This document shows positions 1 to 5,308 of a stretch of DNA of 6,711 bases, piece after piece (within the stretch, counting starts at the first letter, position 1; each line of letters opens with the position of its first letter). The DNA is taken from NCBI GenBank assembly GCA_016177245.1, contig JACOVR010000047.1, positions 1 through 6,711 of the forward strand. The letters run 5' to 3'. The stretch comes from Candidatus Wildermuthbacteria bacterium (lineage in GTDB: Bacteria; Patescibacteriota; Minisyncoccia; Minisyncoccales; UBA10102). The notes under the pieces are model-generated. The model searched no databases. It was not told the DNA's origin and was given only the letters and a program-made list of their open reading frames with translations. The position numbers were made by a program, and so were the translations under genes.

Positions 1-8
1 GGAGGTTT

Positions 9-44
9 ACCCGCCGTAGCATTTGCGAAGGCGGGCGGTTTTTT
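9..44 (+). terminator. Rho-independent terminator of an upstream gene
   Basis: CCCGCC (10-15) pairs with GGCGGG (30-35), or CCGCC (11-15) with GGCGG (34-38), and six T residues follow at 39-44. The gene it ends lies before the window. It insulates the csoR promoter that begins 12 nt further on. The GC-rich arms could also be one copy of a dispersed genomic hairpin repeat, which cannot be decided from this window. Confidence 0.7.
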
Positions 45-55
45 GTTGATAGGGC

Positions 56-85
56 TTGACAGAATATACCCCCTGGGGGTATGAT
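56..85 (+). promoter_or_regulatory. Promoter of the csoR-copB operon
   Basis: A perfect -35 TTGACA (56-61) is followed by an 18-nt spacer and the -10 TATGAT (80-85). The expected transcription start is at about 92-93, which coincides with the ATG codons at 90 and 93, so the mRNA is probably leaderless. The -10 is partly covered by the palindromic CsoR-type operator at 66-82, an arrangement expected for direct repression by blocking RNA polymerase. Confidence 0.8.
66..82 (+). promoter_or_regulatory. CsoR-type copper operator
   Basis: ATACCCCCTGGGGGTAT is an inverted repeat, perfect except for its central base (T74). It matches the known CsoR operator style, a run of G/C flanked by TA (as in TACCC...GGGTA). 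It sits in the promoter spacer and overlaps the -10, directly upstream of a csoR gene. The inference is that apo-CsoR binds here and represses its own operon, and that metal binding releases it. Confidence 0.85.
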
Positions 86-92
86 GGAAATG

Positions 93-362
93 ATGAGAAA
101 GGGGATCAAACACAAGGCGCGGCGGCGGCTGAAAATTGTGGAGGGGCAGATGAGAGGGCTTCAGAAAATGGTTGAGGAAGACAAATACTGCATTGATATT
201 CTCCGCCAGTCGTCTGCAATCAAGCAGGCGATTTCAGGCGTGGAAGACATGATATTGGAAAATCACCTTTCCACCCACGGCACCAGCCAGATGAAGCATG
301 GCAAGGCAAAACAAGCGATCCGTGAAATTCTCACGGTGTACAAATTATCAAAGAATAAATAA
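93..362 (+). CDS. csoR: CsoR/RcnR-family metal-responsive repressor
   Basis: Small all-helical DNA-binding repressor of the CsoR/RcnR (DUF156) family, which releases its operator when it binds a metal, usually Cu(I). From the ATG at 93 it is 89 aa, the usual family length. Family landmarks are visible: the R-rich helix 1 with the IVEGQMRG segment (residues 15-22), the YC pair (Tyr32, Cys33) and the NHLSTH segment. The first-shell ligands are Cys33, His58 and His62, so the third ligand is His where classic CsoR has Cys. In-frame ATGs also exist at 81, 84 and 90. Those at 81 and 84 lie in the -10/operator and before the expected transcript start, so 90 or 93 is preferred, which makes the message leaderless. 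It is followed after 11 nt by a CopB-type ATPase, which supports a copper or silver role. A nickel/cobalt RcnR role is less likely, because no His is seen at the extra N-terminal ligand position. Confidence 0.88.
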   Translation: MRKGIKHKARRRLKIVEGQMRGLQKMVEEDKYCIDILRQSSAIKQAISGVEDMILENHLSTHGTSQMKHGKAKQAIREILTVYKLSKNK

Positions 363-373
363 ACATACGATCT

Positions 374-2305
374 ATGTATGCCTGTCCAATGCACCCGGAG
401 GTGCGCCAAGAAAAACCTGGCATGTGCCCTGAATGCGGCATGAATTTAATCTTGGAGAAAGATCACAAAGAACACGGAGAGGGCAAGCATGCGGGGCACA
501 GCACGAGAATGTTCTTGCGGAAATTCTGGGTGAGCTTGGCGTTGACTATTCCCGTTGTGCTTGGTTTTTACCCGTGGATTTTCGGGACGATCGTGTTTTT
601 CTACGGAGGGTGGGTGTTCCTTGCGGGTGCGGCACGAGAATTGAAAGCGCGTCTGCCCGGAATGATGACGCTGATCGGCGTTGCGATTTCTGCCGCATAC
701 GTTTGGAGCGTGTACGCAGTTTTCGTCGGCGAAGATACGTTGTTTTGGGAGCTCACCACCTTGATCACCATTATGTTGTTTGGCCACTGGCTTGAAATGC
801 GCGCAGTGAGTGGAGCGCAAGGCGCGCTCAAAGAACTCTCAAAACTTCTTCCCGACACTGCCGAAATCATTCGGAACGGGAAAAATGAAACAGTTTCGCT
901 TTCTGAGCTTCGCGAGGGAGATGTGGTATTCGTGCGGCCAGGCGCTAGGATTCCTTCAGACGGAGTTGTAATCGAAGGCAGATCTGACATAAACGAATCT
1001 ATGGTGACCGGTGAATCGGCGCCCGTTGCCAAGAGCGTAAGCAATGAGGTGATTGCGGGAACCATCAATGGCGACGGTTCTCTGAAAATCAAGATAACCA
1101 AGGTGGGGGAGCGCACATTTCTTGCAGGAGTGATGCGATTGGTGCAGGAAGCGCAGGCGTCGAAGTCGCGTTTGCAGATCCTTTCCGACAGAGCCGCTTT
1201 TTATCTTACTGTGATAGCTATTGTTGGCGGTTTCGTTACGCTTGTTTTGTGGCTTGGCGCGAAAGCAGGATTTGGTTTTGCCATGGAACGATTGGTGGCA
1301 GTGCTTGTCATTGCGTGTCCGCACGCTTTAGGGCTTGCAGTGCCTCTTGTCGCCTCGATTTCAACCACGCTGGCCGCACGCCACGGATTTTTGGTTAAGC
1401 AGCGGCTTGCCCTTGAAGCCGCGCGGAACATTGATATAGTGCTTTTTGACAAAACAGGAACGCTTACCAAGGGCGAGTATGGCGTCACCAAAGCGGATGA
1501 CAATGCGATTCAGCTTGCTGCGTCGGTCGACGCGCTTTCCGAACACGTCGTTGCAAAAGCTCTTGTGGCAGAAGCCGCAAAACGAGGACTTGAGCTTTCC
1601 CCAGTTGTTGATTTCCAGCGCGTTCCGGGCAGGGGAGTAAGGGGGAGGATCGACGGGTTTGAGGTGCGCGTGGAAGGCGCAGAATCGGGCGGTCCCGAGA
1701 CCGCGATTGTCGTGCTGAAAAACGGGGAGAATGTTGGAACGATTGCGCTTGCCGATATTATCAGAGAGGAGTCGCGCCAAGCCATCAAAGACCTGAAGGC
1801 AATGGGGTTGAAAATCGCCATGATTACAGGCGATTCAGAGGGAGTCGCCAAGTGGATTGCAAAAGAACTTGGTATCGATGAGTATTTTGCAAAAGTTTTG
1901 CCAGGAGAAAAATCAGAAAAAGTAAAATTACTTCAGTCCAAAGGCAGCAAGGTGGCAATGGTGGGAGACGGAGTCAACGATGCTCCCGCGCTCACGCAGG
2001 CAGACCTTGGCATTGCCATTGGAGCTGGCACCAACGTTGCGATTGAGTCAGCAGGAATTATTTTGGTGCGAAACGATCCCCGCGATATTGTGAAGATTAT
2101 ACGCCTCTCATGGGCCACCTATTCAAAAATGATTCAGAATATTTTTTGGGCAACTGGCTACAACGTGGTTGCGTTGCCGCTTGCCGCAGGAGCATTGGCG
2201 TTTCAGGGGATACTTCTGCAGCCCGCATTGGCAGCTTTGTTTATGTCATTGAGTACGGTCATTGTGGCCGTGAATGCTATGTTTTTGCGTCGGAAAGCGC
2301 TATAA
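374..2305 (+). CDS. copB: CopB-like P1B-type heavy-metal-exporting ATPase
   Basis: Inner-membrane P-type ATPase of 643 aa predicted to pump copper or silver ions out of the cytoplasm using ATP. The N-terminus (residues 3-25) has the short heavy-metal-binding segment with ACPMHPEV and CPECGM (Cys4, His7, Cys18, Cys21), followed by a His-rich stretch (31-42). Membrane helices lie at about 50-66, 69-86, 97-117, 123-140, 275-294 and 303-325, with two more at 590-610 and 615-637. Catalytic landmarks are TGES (212-215, actuator), the CPH metal motif (315-317, typical of the P1B-3/CopB group rather than the CPC of CopA), DKTGTLT with phosphorylated Asp359, TGD (485-487) and GDGVNDAP (531-538). The last helix carries MSLST...NA (624-635), as in the copper pumps. 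The nucleotide-domain HP motif reads SEHVV (389-393): His391 is kept but the usual Pro is Val. The start ATG at 374 has no Shine-Dalgarno and shows the TCTATG context. It is the second gene of the csoR operon. Confidence 0.93.
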   Translation: MYACPMHPEVRQEKPGMCPECGMNLILEKDHKEHGEGKHAGHSTRMFLRKFWVSLALTIPVVLGFYPWIFGTIVFFYGGWVFLAGAARELKARLPGMMTLIGVAISAAYVWSVYAVFVGEDTLFWELTTLITIMLFGHWLEMRAVSGAQGALKELSKLLPDTAEIIRNGKNETVSLSELREGDVVFVRPGARIPSDGVVIEGRSDINESMVTGESAPVAKSVSNEVIAGTINGDGSLKIKITKVGERTFLAGVMRLVQEAQASKSRLQILSDRAAFYLTVIAIVGGFVTLVLWLGAKAGFGFAMERLVAVLVIACPHALGLAVPLVASISTTLAARHGFLVKQRLALEAARNIDIVLFDKTGTLTKGEYGVTKADDNAIQLAASVDALSEHVVAKALVAEAAKRGLELSPVVDFQRVPGRGVRGRIDGFEVRVEGAESGGPETAIVVLKNGENVGTIALADIIREESRQAIKDLKAMGLKIAMITGDSEGVAKWIAKELGIDEYFAKVLPGEKSEKVKLLQSKGSKVAMVGDGVNDAPALTQADLGIAIGAGTNVAIESAGIILVRNDPRDIVKIIRLSWATYSKMIQNIFWATGYNVVALPLAAGALAFQGILLQPALAALFMSLSTVIVAVNAMFLRRKAL

Positions 2306-2317
2306 TGCGATACACAT

Positions 2318-2698
2318 ATGAATAACAAAGTCATTGCGTGGGTTTTGAGAATCGCGGTAGCCGGAGAGTTTATCGGGCACGGCGTTTTTGCGCTGCAGGG
2401 CAATAAAGATTGGATTGGCTGGTTTGCGCAATTCGGCGTCTCCGATCCTGCAATCGCAGCCCAACTGTTGTTTCTTGTCGGGATTGTCGATATTGCCTTG
2501 GCTGTTCTCGTGTTGGTGAAGCCGGTGCGTGTTGCTCTTCTATGGATGGTGTTTTGGGGTTTTTGGACTGCGCTTTTGCGTCCCATTGTTGGAATGCCGG
2601 TTTGGGATTTTGTGGAACGCTGGGCTAACTGGGGCGCGCCCCTGGCATTGCTTCTCCTTGTCGGCTGGCCTAAAACTTTTAAAGAGTGGTTTCGATAA
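2318..2698 (+). CDS. DoxX-like four-helix membrane protein
   Basis: 126-aa integral membrane protein with hydrophobic segments at about 4-25, 46-67, 70-90 and 104-118. The start of helix 1, with R11, the GHG motif (20-22) and then a Gly/Asn/Asp turn, recalls DoxX-family proteins. The match is from pattern only and no catalytic residues are evident. Trp is unusually frequent. It begins 12 nt after copB with no Shine-Dalgarno, so it is probably co-transcribed with the copper genes. A perfect TATAAT at 2301-2306 overlaps the copB stop, but no -35 lies at proper spacing, so an internal promoter is only a possibility. A role in metal or redox stress at the membrane is inferred from context alone. 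Confidence 0.72.
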   Translation: MNNKVIAWVLRIAVAGEFIGHGVFALQGNKDWIGWFAQFGVSDPAIAAQLLFLVGIVDIALAVLVLVKPVRVALLWMVFWGFWTALLRPIVGMPVWDFVERWANWGAPLALLLLVGWPKTFKEWFR

Positions 2699-2715
2699 AA
2701 AAATAAATAAAATCT

Positions 2716-2967
2716 ATGTCTTGGCAAGATTTCATTTTGGCTGCAGGCGCTTGGATTTTTGCCATTGCGTTGCTCCCGTCTGTTTTTGGCAAGGATAAAC
2801 CTGCTTTCTCGTCGAGTTTGATAACCGGTTCCGTTCTGGCAGTGTATATTGTTGCGTATATTTCGCTGTCTCTTTGGGTAGCCGCTGTTTCTGTTTCGAT
2901 TACCACGGCTCTTTGGTTTATTTTGGCAATTCAGAAGTATTTGATTTTTCGAAGAAAATCCAGTTGA
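2716..2967 (+). CDS. Small three-helix membrane protein, function unknown
   Basis: 83-aa protein with three hydrophobic helices at about 5-24, 33-54 and 56-76. A polar loop between helices 1 and 2 carries KDKP (26-29), and the C-terminus is basic (RRKSS), which suggests a cytoplasmic tail. The family is not recognised. The size, the three-helix topology and a Pro in helix 1 (LLPS) loosely recall SemiSWEET/PQ-loop half transporters, but the PQ signature itself is missing, so this is weak. It starts 17 nt after the DoxX-like gene with the TCTATG start context and no Shine-Dalgarno, and is probably the last gene of the csoR operon. No T-rich terminator hairpin follows it. Confidence 0.7.
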   Translation: MSWQDFILAAGAWIFAIALLPSVFGKDKPAFSSSLITGSVLAVYIVAYISLSLWVAAVSVSITTALWFILAIQKYLIFRRKSS

Positions 2968-2992
2968 CCTTTGTTGTGTTTGATTCTACGGT
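2964..2992 (+). promoter_or_regulatory. Possible promoter overlapping the stop of the 83-aa gene
   Basis: TTGACC (2964-2969) overlaps the TGA stop. It is followed after 17 nt by TACGGT (2987-2992), which keeps the TAnnnT core of a -10. It would give the 97-aa gene a leader of about 180 nt. The -10 is weak and a competing candidate lies at 3065-3092, so this is tentative. Confidence 0.35.
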
Positions 2993-3061
2993 AGATTGTT
3001 GTGCCACCCGCGTCGCCAAACTTCCGTAGGGAGAAAATTGCAAGATTAAGAAGATATACCA

Positions 3062-3083
3062 AAATTGAACGATCGTTCAATTT
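3062..3083. promoter_or_regulatory. Perfect 22-bp palindrome, TetR-type operator candidate
   Basis: The half-sites AAATTGAACGA and TCGTTCAATTT form an uninterrupted 22-bp palindrome centred between 3072 and 3073. Its GAACGATCGTTC core is the type bound by many TetR/AcrR repressors. It overlaps a possible promoter with TTGAAC (3065-3070), a 16-nt spacer and TATGAA (3087-3092), so a bound dimer could block polymerase. No T-run follows, so it is not a terminator. No TetR gene is present in the window. The rest of the 209-nt gap (2968-3176) holds only short inverted repeats such as CTACGG (2986-2991)/CCGTAG (3024-3029) and a small TGCAG/CTGCA hairpin (3143-3161) next to the ribosome-binding site. 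Confidence 0.55.
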
Positions 3084-3160
3084 CTGTATGAATCATCCGT
3101 GAGGATACTCTTGCTTTTTGACTAGTTTTTTTGTAGGCTGGGTGCAGTAGAAATCGCTGC

Positions 3161-3168
3161 AAGGAGGT
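3161..3168 (+). promoter_or_regulatory. Strong Shine-Dalgarno sequence
   Basis: AAGGAGGT ends 8 nt before the ATG at 3177, an ideal match to the 16S rRNA anti-Shine-Dalgarno. It fixes the start of the 97-aa gene and is the only full ribosome-binding site in the window. Confidence 0.85.
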
Positions 3169-3176
3169 AAACAAGA

Positions 3177-3470
3177 ATGAGGGCGATTCGTATCACCAGA
3201 GTGCCTGCTGGTGAAGCTCCACTAGAAATAAGACAGGCATGGGTCGGCTGCGTTCTCCCAGTCCAATTCAGTAGGCGTGACGAGGGCAAAGGCGTACTTA
3301 CCGAGAAACCTGAGATTAACGATTGGCACTTTGTCCCCTGGGAGCGAGCGGTAGAAGCACTTTCTGCCCAAGGGAAGGCAGGGGCCGCTGAATGGTGGCG
3401 AACTGTACCTGTCCGAGATGATTACCTTCTTTTCCATCGGGCAGACTGTGAAGAAACTACTCCTGACTAA
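3177..3470 (+). CDS. Small soluble protein of unknown function
   Basis: 97-aa protein whose family is not recognised. No signal peptide or membrane helix is seen. It opens with an RAIRITRVPAGEAP segment (residues 2-15), followed by an amphipathic stretch with Trp22, Gly24 and Cys25. Next comes an NDWHFVPWERAVEAL segment (48-62) leading into a predicted helix with AAEWW (70-74), and the protein ends in an acidic tail. Two lone Cys (25, 90) and two His (51, 87) do not form an obvious metal site. It is a stand-alone transcription unit with a long leader, a TetR-type palindrome upstream, the only perfect Shine-Dalgarno in the window, and its own terminator 41 nt after the stop. That setting argues for a real, well-translated and possibly inducible gene. 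No function can be assigned. Confidence 0.75.
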   Translation: MRAIRITRVPAGEAPLEIRQAWVGCVLPVQFSRRDEGKGVLTEKPEINDWHFVPWERAVEALSAQGKAGAAEWWRTVPVRDDYLLFHRADCEETTPD

Positions 3471-3511
3471 TTTCTTCGTTTTCTGCTTGTAGGCAGTGTG
3501 GAGTGCGCGGT

Positions 3512-3541
3512 GCGGTGATTGCCATCTCACCGCCTTTTTTT
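3512..3541 (+). terminator. Rho-independent terminator after the 97-aa gene
   Basis: GCGGTGA (3512-3518) pairs with TCACCGC (3527-3533) around an 8-nt loop, and seven T residues follow at 3535-3541. This is the clearest intrinsic terminator in the window. It separates the 97-aa gene from the PIG-L gene, which must use a later promoter. Confidence 0.9.
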
Positions 3542-3569
3542 AGTGATACAAAAAATGTACAATACCAAT

Positions 3570-4232
3570 ATGAAAAGGTTTCTGGTGATTTCGCCCCATC
3601 CGGATGATTTGGATTTTGCGTGCGGAGGAACCATGGCAAAGCTGATACAGGAAGGGAACAAGGTAGAGCAACTTATCGTGTCTGACGGCTCTAAAGGAAG
3701 CCACGCGATAGGCATTGATGGGAAACGACTAAAAACCATACGACAAAAAGAACAAAGAGCTGCGGCAAAAGTTCTTGGAGTGAAGAACGTATACTTTCTC
3801 GGAGAAATTGATGGGGAAGTTGAGAATACAAAGAAACTGCGCAAGAAACTTGTAGAAATGATTCGCACAATAAAGCCCGATGTGGTGATGAGTTTTGATC
3901 CAGGCGCACTCCATCGTTTTGATTTTCCTCCTCGTTCCCACCGCGATCACAGGCAGGTTGCAGAAGCAGTGTTCGACGCGGTGTATCCTGCGGTAGGGAA
4001 CAGGTCATTCTTCCCGGAACTGTTGAAGAAAAAGCTTTTTCCCCATACAGTGGAAGAGGTGTGGTTTTTTGCTCCAGAGAAACCCAATAAGCTTGTTGAT
4101 ATCAAGAAGTTTATGGATAAAAAGATCAAGGCCCTCCTCTCTCATAAAAGCCAGATCAAAGATCCGAACGCGCTTATTTCACGCATACAGAAGATGCCGC
4201 GAGAAACTTTTAGGGTGGTTAAGCTCACTTGA
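3570..4232 (+). CDS. PIG-L/LmbE-family metal-dependent deacetylase
   Basis: 220-aa member of the PIG-L (LmbE-like) family, zinc-dependent hydrolases that remove acetyl groups from N-acetylglucosaminyl or related compounds. Visible motifs are the metal-binding HPDD at the N-terminus (residues 10-13, in SPHPDDLDFACGG), the SDGSKGSH segment (38-45), FLGEIDGE (76-83) and HRDH (124-127), which supplies the third metal ligand. The length fits the family. The true substrate cannot be read from sequence; sugar, teichoic or mycothiol-like and small-molecule substrates all occur in this family. The ATG at 3570 is chosen because it gives the canonical start of the fold. The in-frame ATG at 3555 is possible, and the one at 3519 lies inside the preceding terminator. 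No Shine-Dalgarno is present. A possible -10 (TACAAT, 3558-3563) would place the transcript start at the ATG, but no good -35 is seen. Confidence 0.88.
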   Translation: MKRFLVISPHPDDLDFACGGTMAKLIQEGNKVEQLIVSDGSKGSHAIGIDGKRLKTIRQKEQRAAAKVLGVKNVYFLGEIDGEVENTKKLRKKLVEMIRTIKPDVVMSFDPGALHRFDFPPRSHRDHRQVAEAVFDAVYPAVGNRSFFPELLKKKLFPHTVEEVWFFAPEKPNKLVDIKKFMDKKIKALLSHKSQIKDPNALISRIQKMPRETFRVVKLT

Positions 4233-4256
4233 CTGGCTTTCTTGCTTTATTTAAGC

Positions 4257-4262
4257 TATACT
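4257..4262 (+). promoter_or_regulatory. Possible -10 box upstream of the DUF5679 gene
   Basis: TATACT lies 68 nt before the ATG at 4331. A good -35, TTGACT (4229-4234), overlaps the PIG-L stop, but the spacer would be 22 nt, too long for a standard sigma-70 promoter. The hexamer at 17-nt spacing (TGGCTT) is poor. The promoter is therefore uncertain. Confidence 0.3.
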
Positions 4263-4293
4263 TACTTGTAGGAATAAGGGTAAAGGTCGGCTC

Positions 4294-4328
4294 AATTGAA
4301 AATTGATAACTGAAAATTGAAAATTGTT
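4294..4328 (+). repeat. Heptamer tandem repeat (AATTGAA), five units
   Basis: Five consecutive 7-nt units read AATTGAA, AATTGAT, AACTGAA, AATTGAA and AATTGTT. They run up to 2 nt before the start codon of the DUF5679 gene and so would form its 5' untranslated region. The tract is A/T-rich and unstructured, which may help ribosome access to a start that has no Shine-Dalgarno. The tandem pattern is seen directly; the role is inference. Confidence 0.8.
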
Positions 4329-4330
4329 CT

Positions 4331-4492
4331 ATGGCAACTCAAGGATATTGCGTAAAGTGCAAAGCGAAAAGAGATATGAATGGCGAGAAAGAAGTGACTA
4401 TGAAGGGAAAGGGAGGCAAAACAAGGAGAGCGATGACCGGCACTTGCCCCAAGTGCGGCACGAAAATGTTTCGTATATTGGGAGCGAAATAA
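4331..4492 (+). CDS. DUF5679-like zinc-ribbon protein
   Basis: 53-aa basic protein with two CxxC pairs, CVKC (residues 7-10) and CPKC (39-42), which together form a probable zinc ribbon. The pattern of YCVKCKAKR near the N-terminus, a basic Gly/Lys middle, and TGTCPKCGTKMFRI at the C-terminus matches the small DUF5679 family, common in Patescibacteria and also found as a tail on some larger proteins. Its molecular job is not established; nucleic-acid binding is likely from the charge and zinc ribbon. The start has the TCTATG context and no Shine-Dalgarno. Its TAA stop directly abuts the ATG of the next gene (4493), so the two are probably translationally coupled. Confidence 0.85.
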   Translation: MATQGYCVKCKAKRDMNGEKEVTMKGKGGKTRRAMTGTCPKCGTKMFRILGAK

Positions 4493-5308
4493 ATGAAATT
4501 TTCCAGCCCCGCCCTTCGACAAGCTCAGGGCGGGGTTTTGGCTTTTTTGCTCTTTCTCAATTTCGTTGCGTGGAAAGAGGTTTTAAAGGCAGGGGAGTAC
4601 ACGGTTTCATTTTTTGATGTTGGGCAGGGTGACGCGATATTGATTGAAACCCCGTTGGGCCGGCAGATTTTGATTGACGGAGGCCCAGACAAAACCATTC
4701 TCGAAAAACTGGGCAGTAAGCTCCCTTTCTGGGATAAAACCATTGATTTGGTGCTTTTGTCGCATCCCGCTTCAGATCATGTGACAGGGTTGATAGGAGT
4801 GCTTGAAAAATATAAGGTGCATACCATTGTATGGAACGGAATCGAGAAAGACACGCAGGTATTCAAACAATGGAAGGAGGGCGTGCAAAGGGAAGGGGCG
4901 CGCGTTGTGATTGCCGACGCTCCACAGAACATTGCAGATATAGAAATCTTATATCCATTTGAATCGCTTCAGGGTAAGAAATTTGCAGATGATAACGACA
5001 CTTCGATCATTGCAAAATTTCATACAATTTTGTTCATGGGCGACGCAACTTTTAAAACAGAAAAAGCGCTTCTTGATGCGGGCGCAGATATTGATTCCGG
5101 TGTTTTAAAGATTGGCCACCACGGGAGCAAAACATCAAGCTCCCGAGCGTTTATTGAGGCGGTAAGTCCCGAAATCGCAGTGATTCAGGCGGGGAAAGAC
5201 AATCAGTACGGCCACCCTCACCAGCAAACCCTTGAAACACTTGCAAAATATGGTATAGAGATTAGGAGAACAGACCTCGAAGGCGACATAATCTTTCATA
5301 TTCGGTAA
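4493..5308 (+). CDS. ComEC-like metallo-beta-lactamase-fold hydrolase, secreted or membrane-anchored
   Basis: 271-aa stand-alone version of the C-terminal MBL domain of ComEC/Rec2, without the channel-forming competence domain. Residues 15-27 form a hydrophobic segment that may be a signal anchor. The MBL fold then shows FFDVGQGDAILIE (40-52), LIDGG (60-64), the metal motif SHPASDH (90-96), DNDTSI (167-172), FMGDA (181-185), KIGHHGSKTSSS (206-217) and YGHPH (239-243). In the HxHxDH-type motif the second His is Ala93, a position that is also not His in ComEC. The family is linked to nuclease or phosphodiesterase activity outside the membrane; the substrate here is unknown. A GC-rich repeat hairpin (4507-4535) encodes residues about 5-15. 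The ATG at 4493 follows the previous stop directly and has GGGAG 8 nt upstream. In-frame TTG codons at 4538 and 4547 after the hairpin are alternative starts. Confidence 0.88.
   Translation: MKFSSPALRQAQGGVLAFLLFLNFVAWKEVLKAGEYTVSFFDVGQGDAILIETPLGRQILIDGGPDKTILEKLGSKLPFWDKTIDLVLLSHPASDHVTGLIGVLEKYKVHTIVWNGIEKDTQVFKQWKEGVQREGARVVIADAPQNIADIEILYPFESLQGKKFADDNDTSIIAKFHTILFMGDATFKTEKALLDAGADIDSGVLKIGHHGSKTSSSRAFIEAVSPEIAVIQAGKDNQYGHPHQQTLETLAKYGIEIRRTDLEGDIIFHIR
4507..4548 (+). repeat. GC-rich repeat hairpin of the TTCGACAAGCTCAGG type, terminator-like
   Basis: CCCCGCCCT (4507-4515) pairs perfectly with AGGGCGGGG (4527-4535) around an 11-nt loop, giving a 9-bp stem, then TTTT (4536-4539) and a second T-run (4543-4548). 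The TTCGACAAGCTCAGG core is familiar as a dispersed repeat in many bacterial genomes, from memory, not checked here. It could act as an attenuator between the DUF5679 and MBL genes, yet it lies inside the MBL reading frame and is translated as a Pro-Ala-Leu-Arg-Gln-Ala-Gln-Gly segment. Confidence 0.75.

Noticed and set aside
81..92. Longest-frame start of csoR at the ATG 81 (or 84)
   Set aside because: These codons lie inside the -10 hexamer and the operator edge, before the expected transcript start, and the extra residues are not part of the family fold.
446..1851. Several antisense and alternative-frame open frames across copB
   Set aside because: They are shadows of a GC-rich conserved gene. 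copB shows all P-type ATPase motifs in its own frame.
3062..3083. Palindrome read as a terminator for the csoR operon
   Set aside because: It has no loop and no T-run after it, and it lies about 95 nt beyond the last stop. An operator fits better.
3118..3146. TTGACT at 3118-3123 as a promoter for the 97-aa gene
   Set aside because: No acceptable -10 is present at 16-19 nt spacing (GGTGCA or similar).
3519..3569. N-terminal extension of the PIG-L gene to ATG 3519
   Set aside because: It starts inside the loop of the strong terminator at 3512-3541. The family fold begins at the ATG at 3570.
4324..4617. 97-codon + strand frame across the DUF5679 and MBL genes
   Set aside because: It is out of frame with both genes. 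The 53-aa frame shows paired CxxC motifs and the MBL frame shows a full metal motif set.
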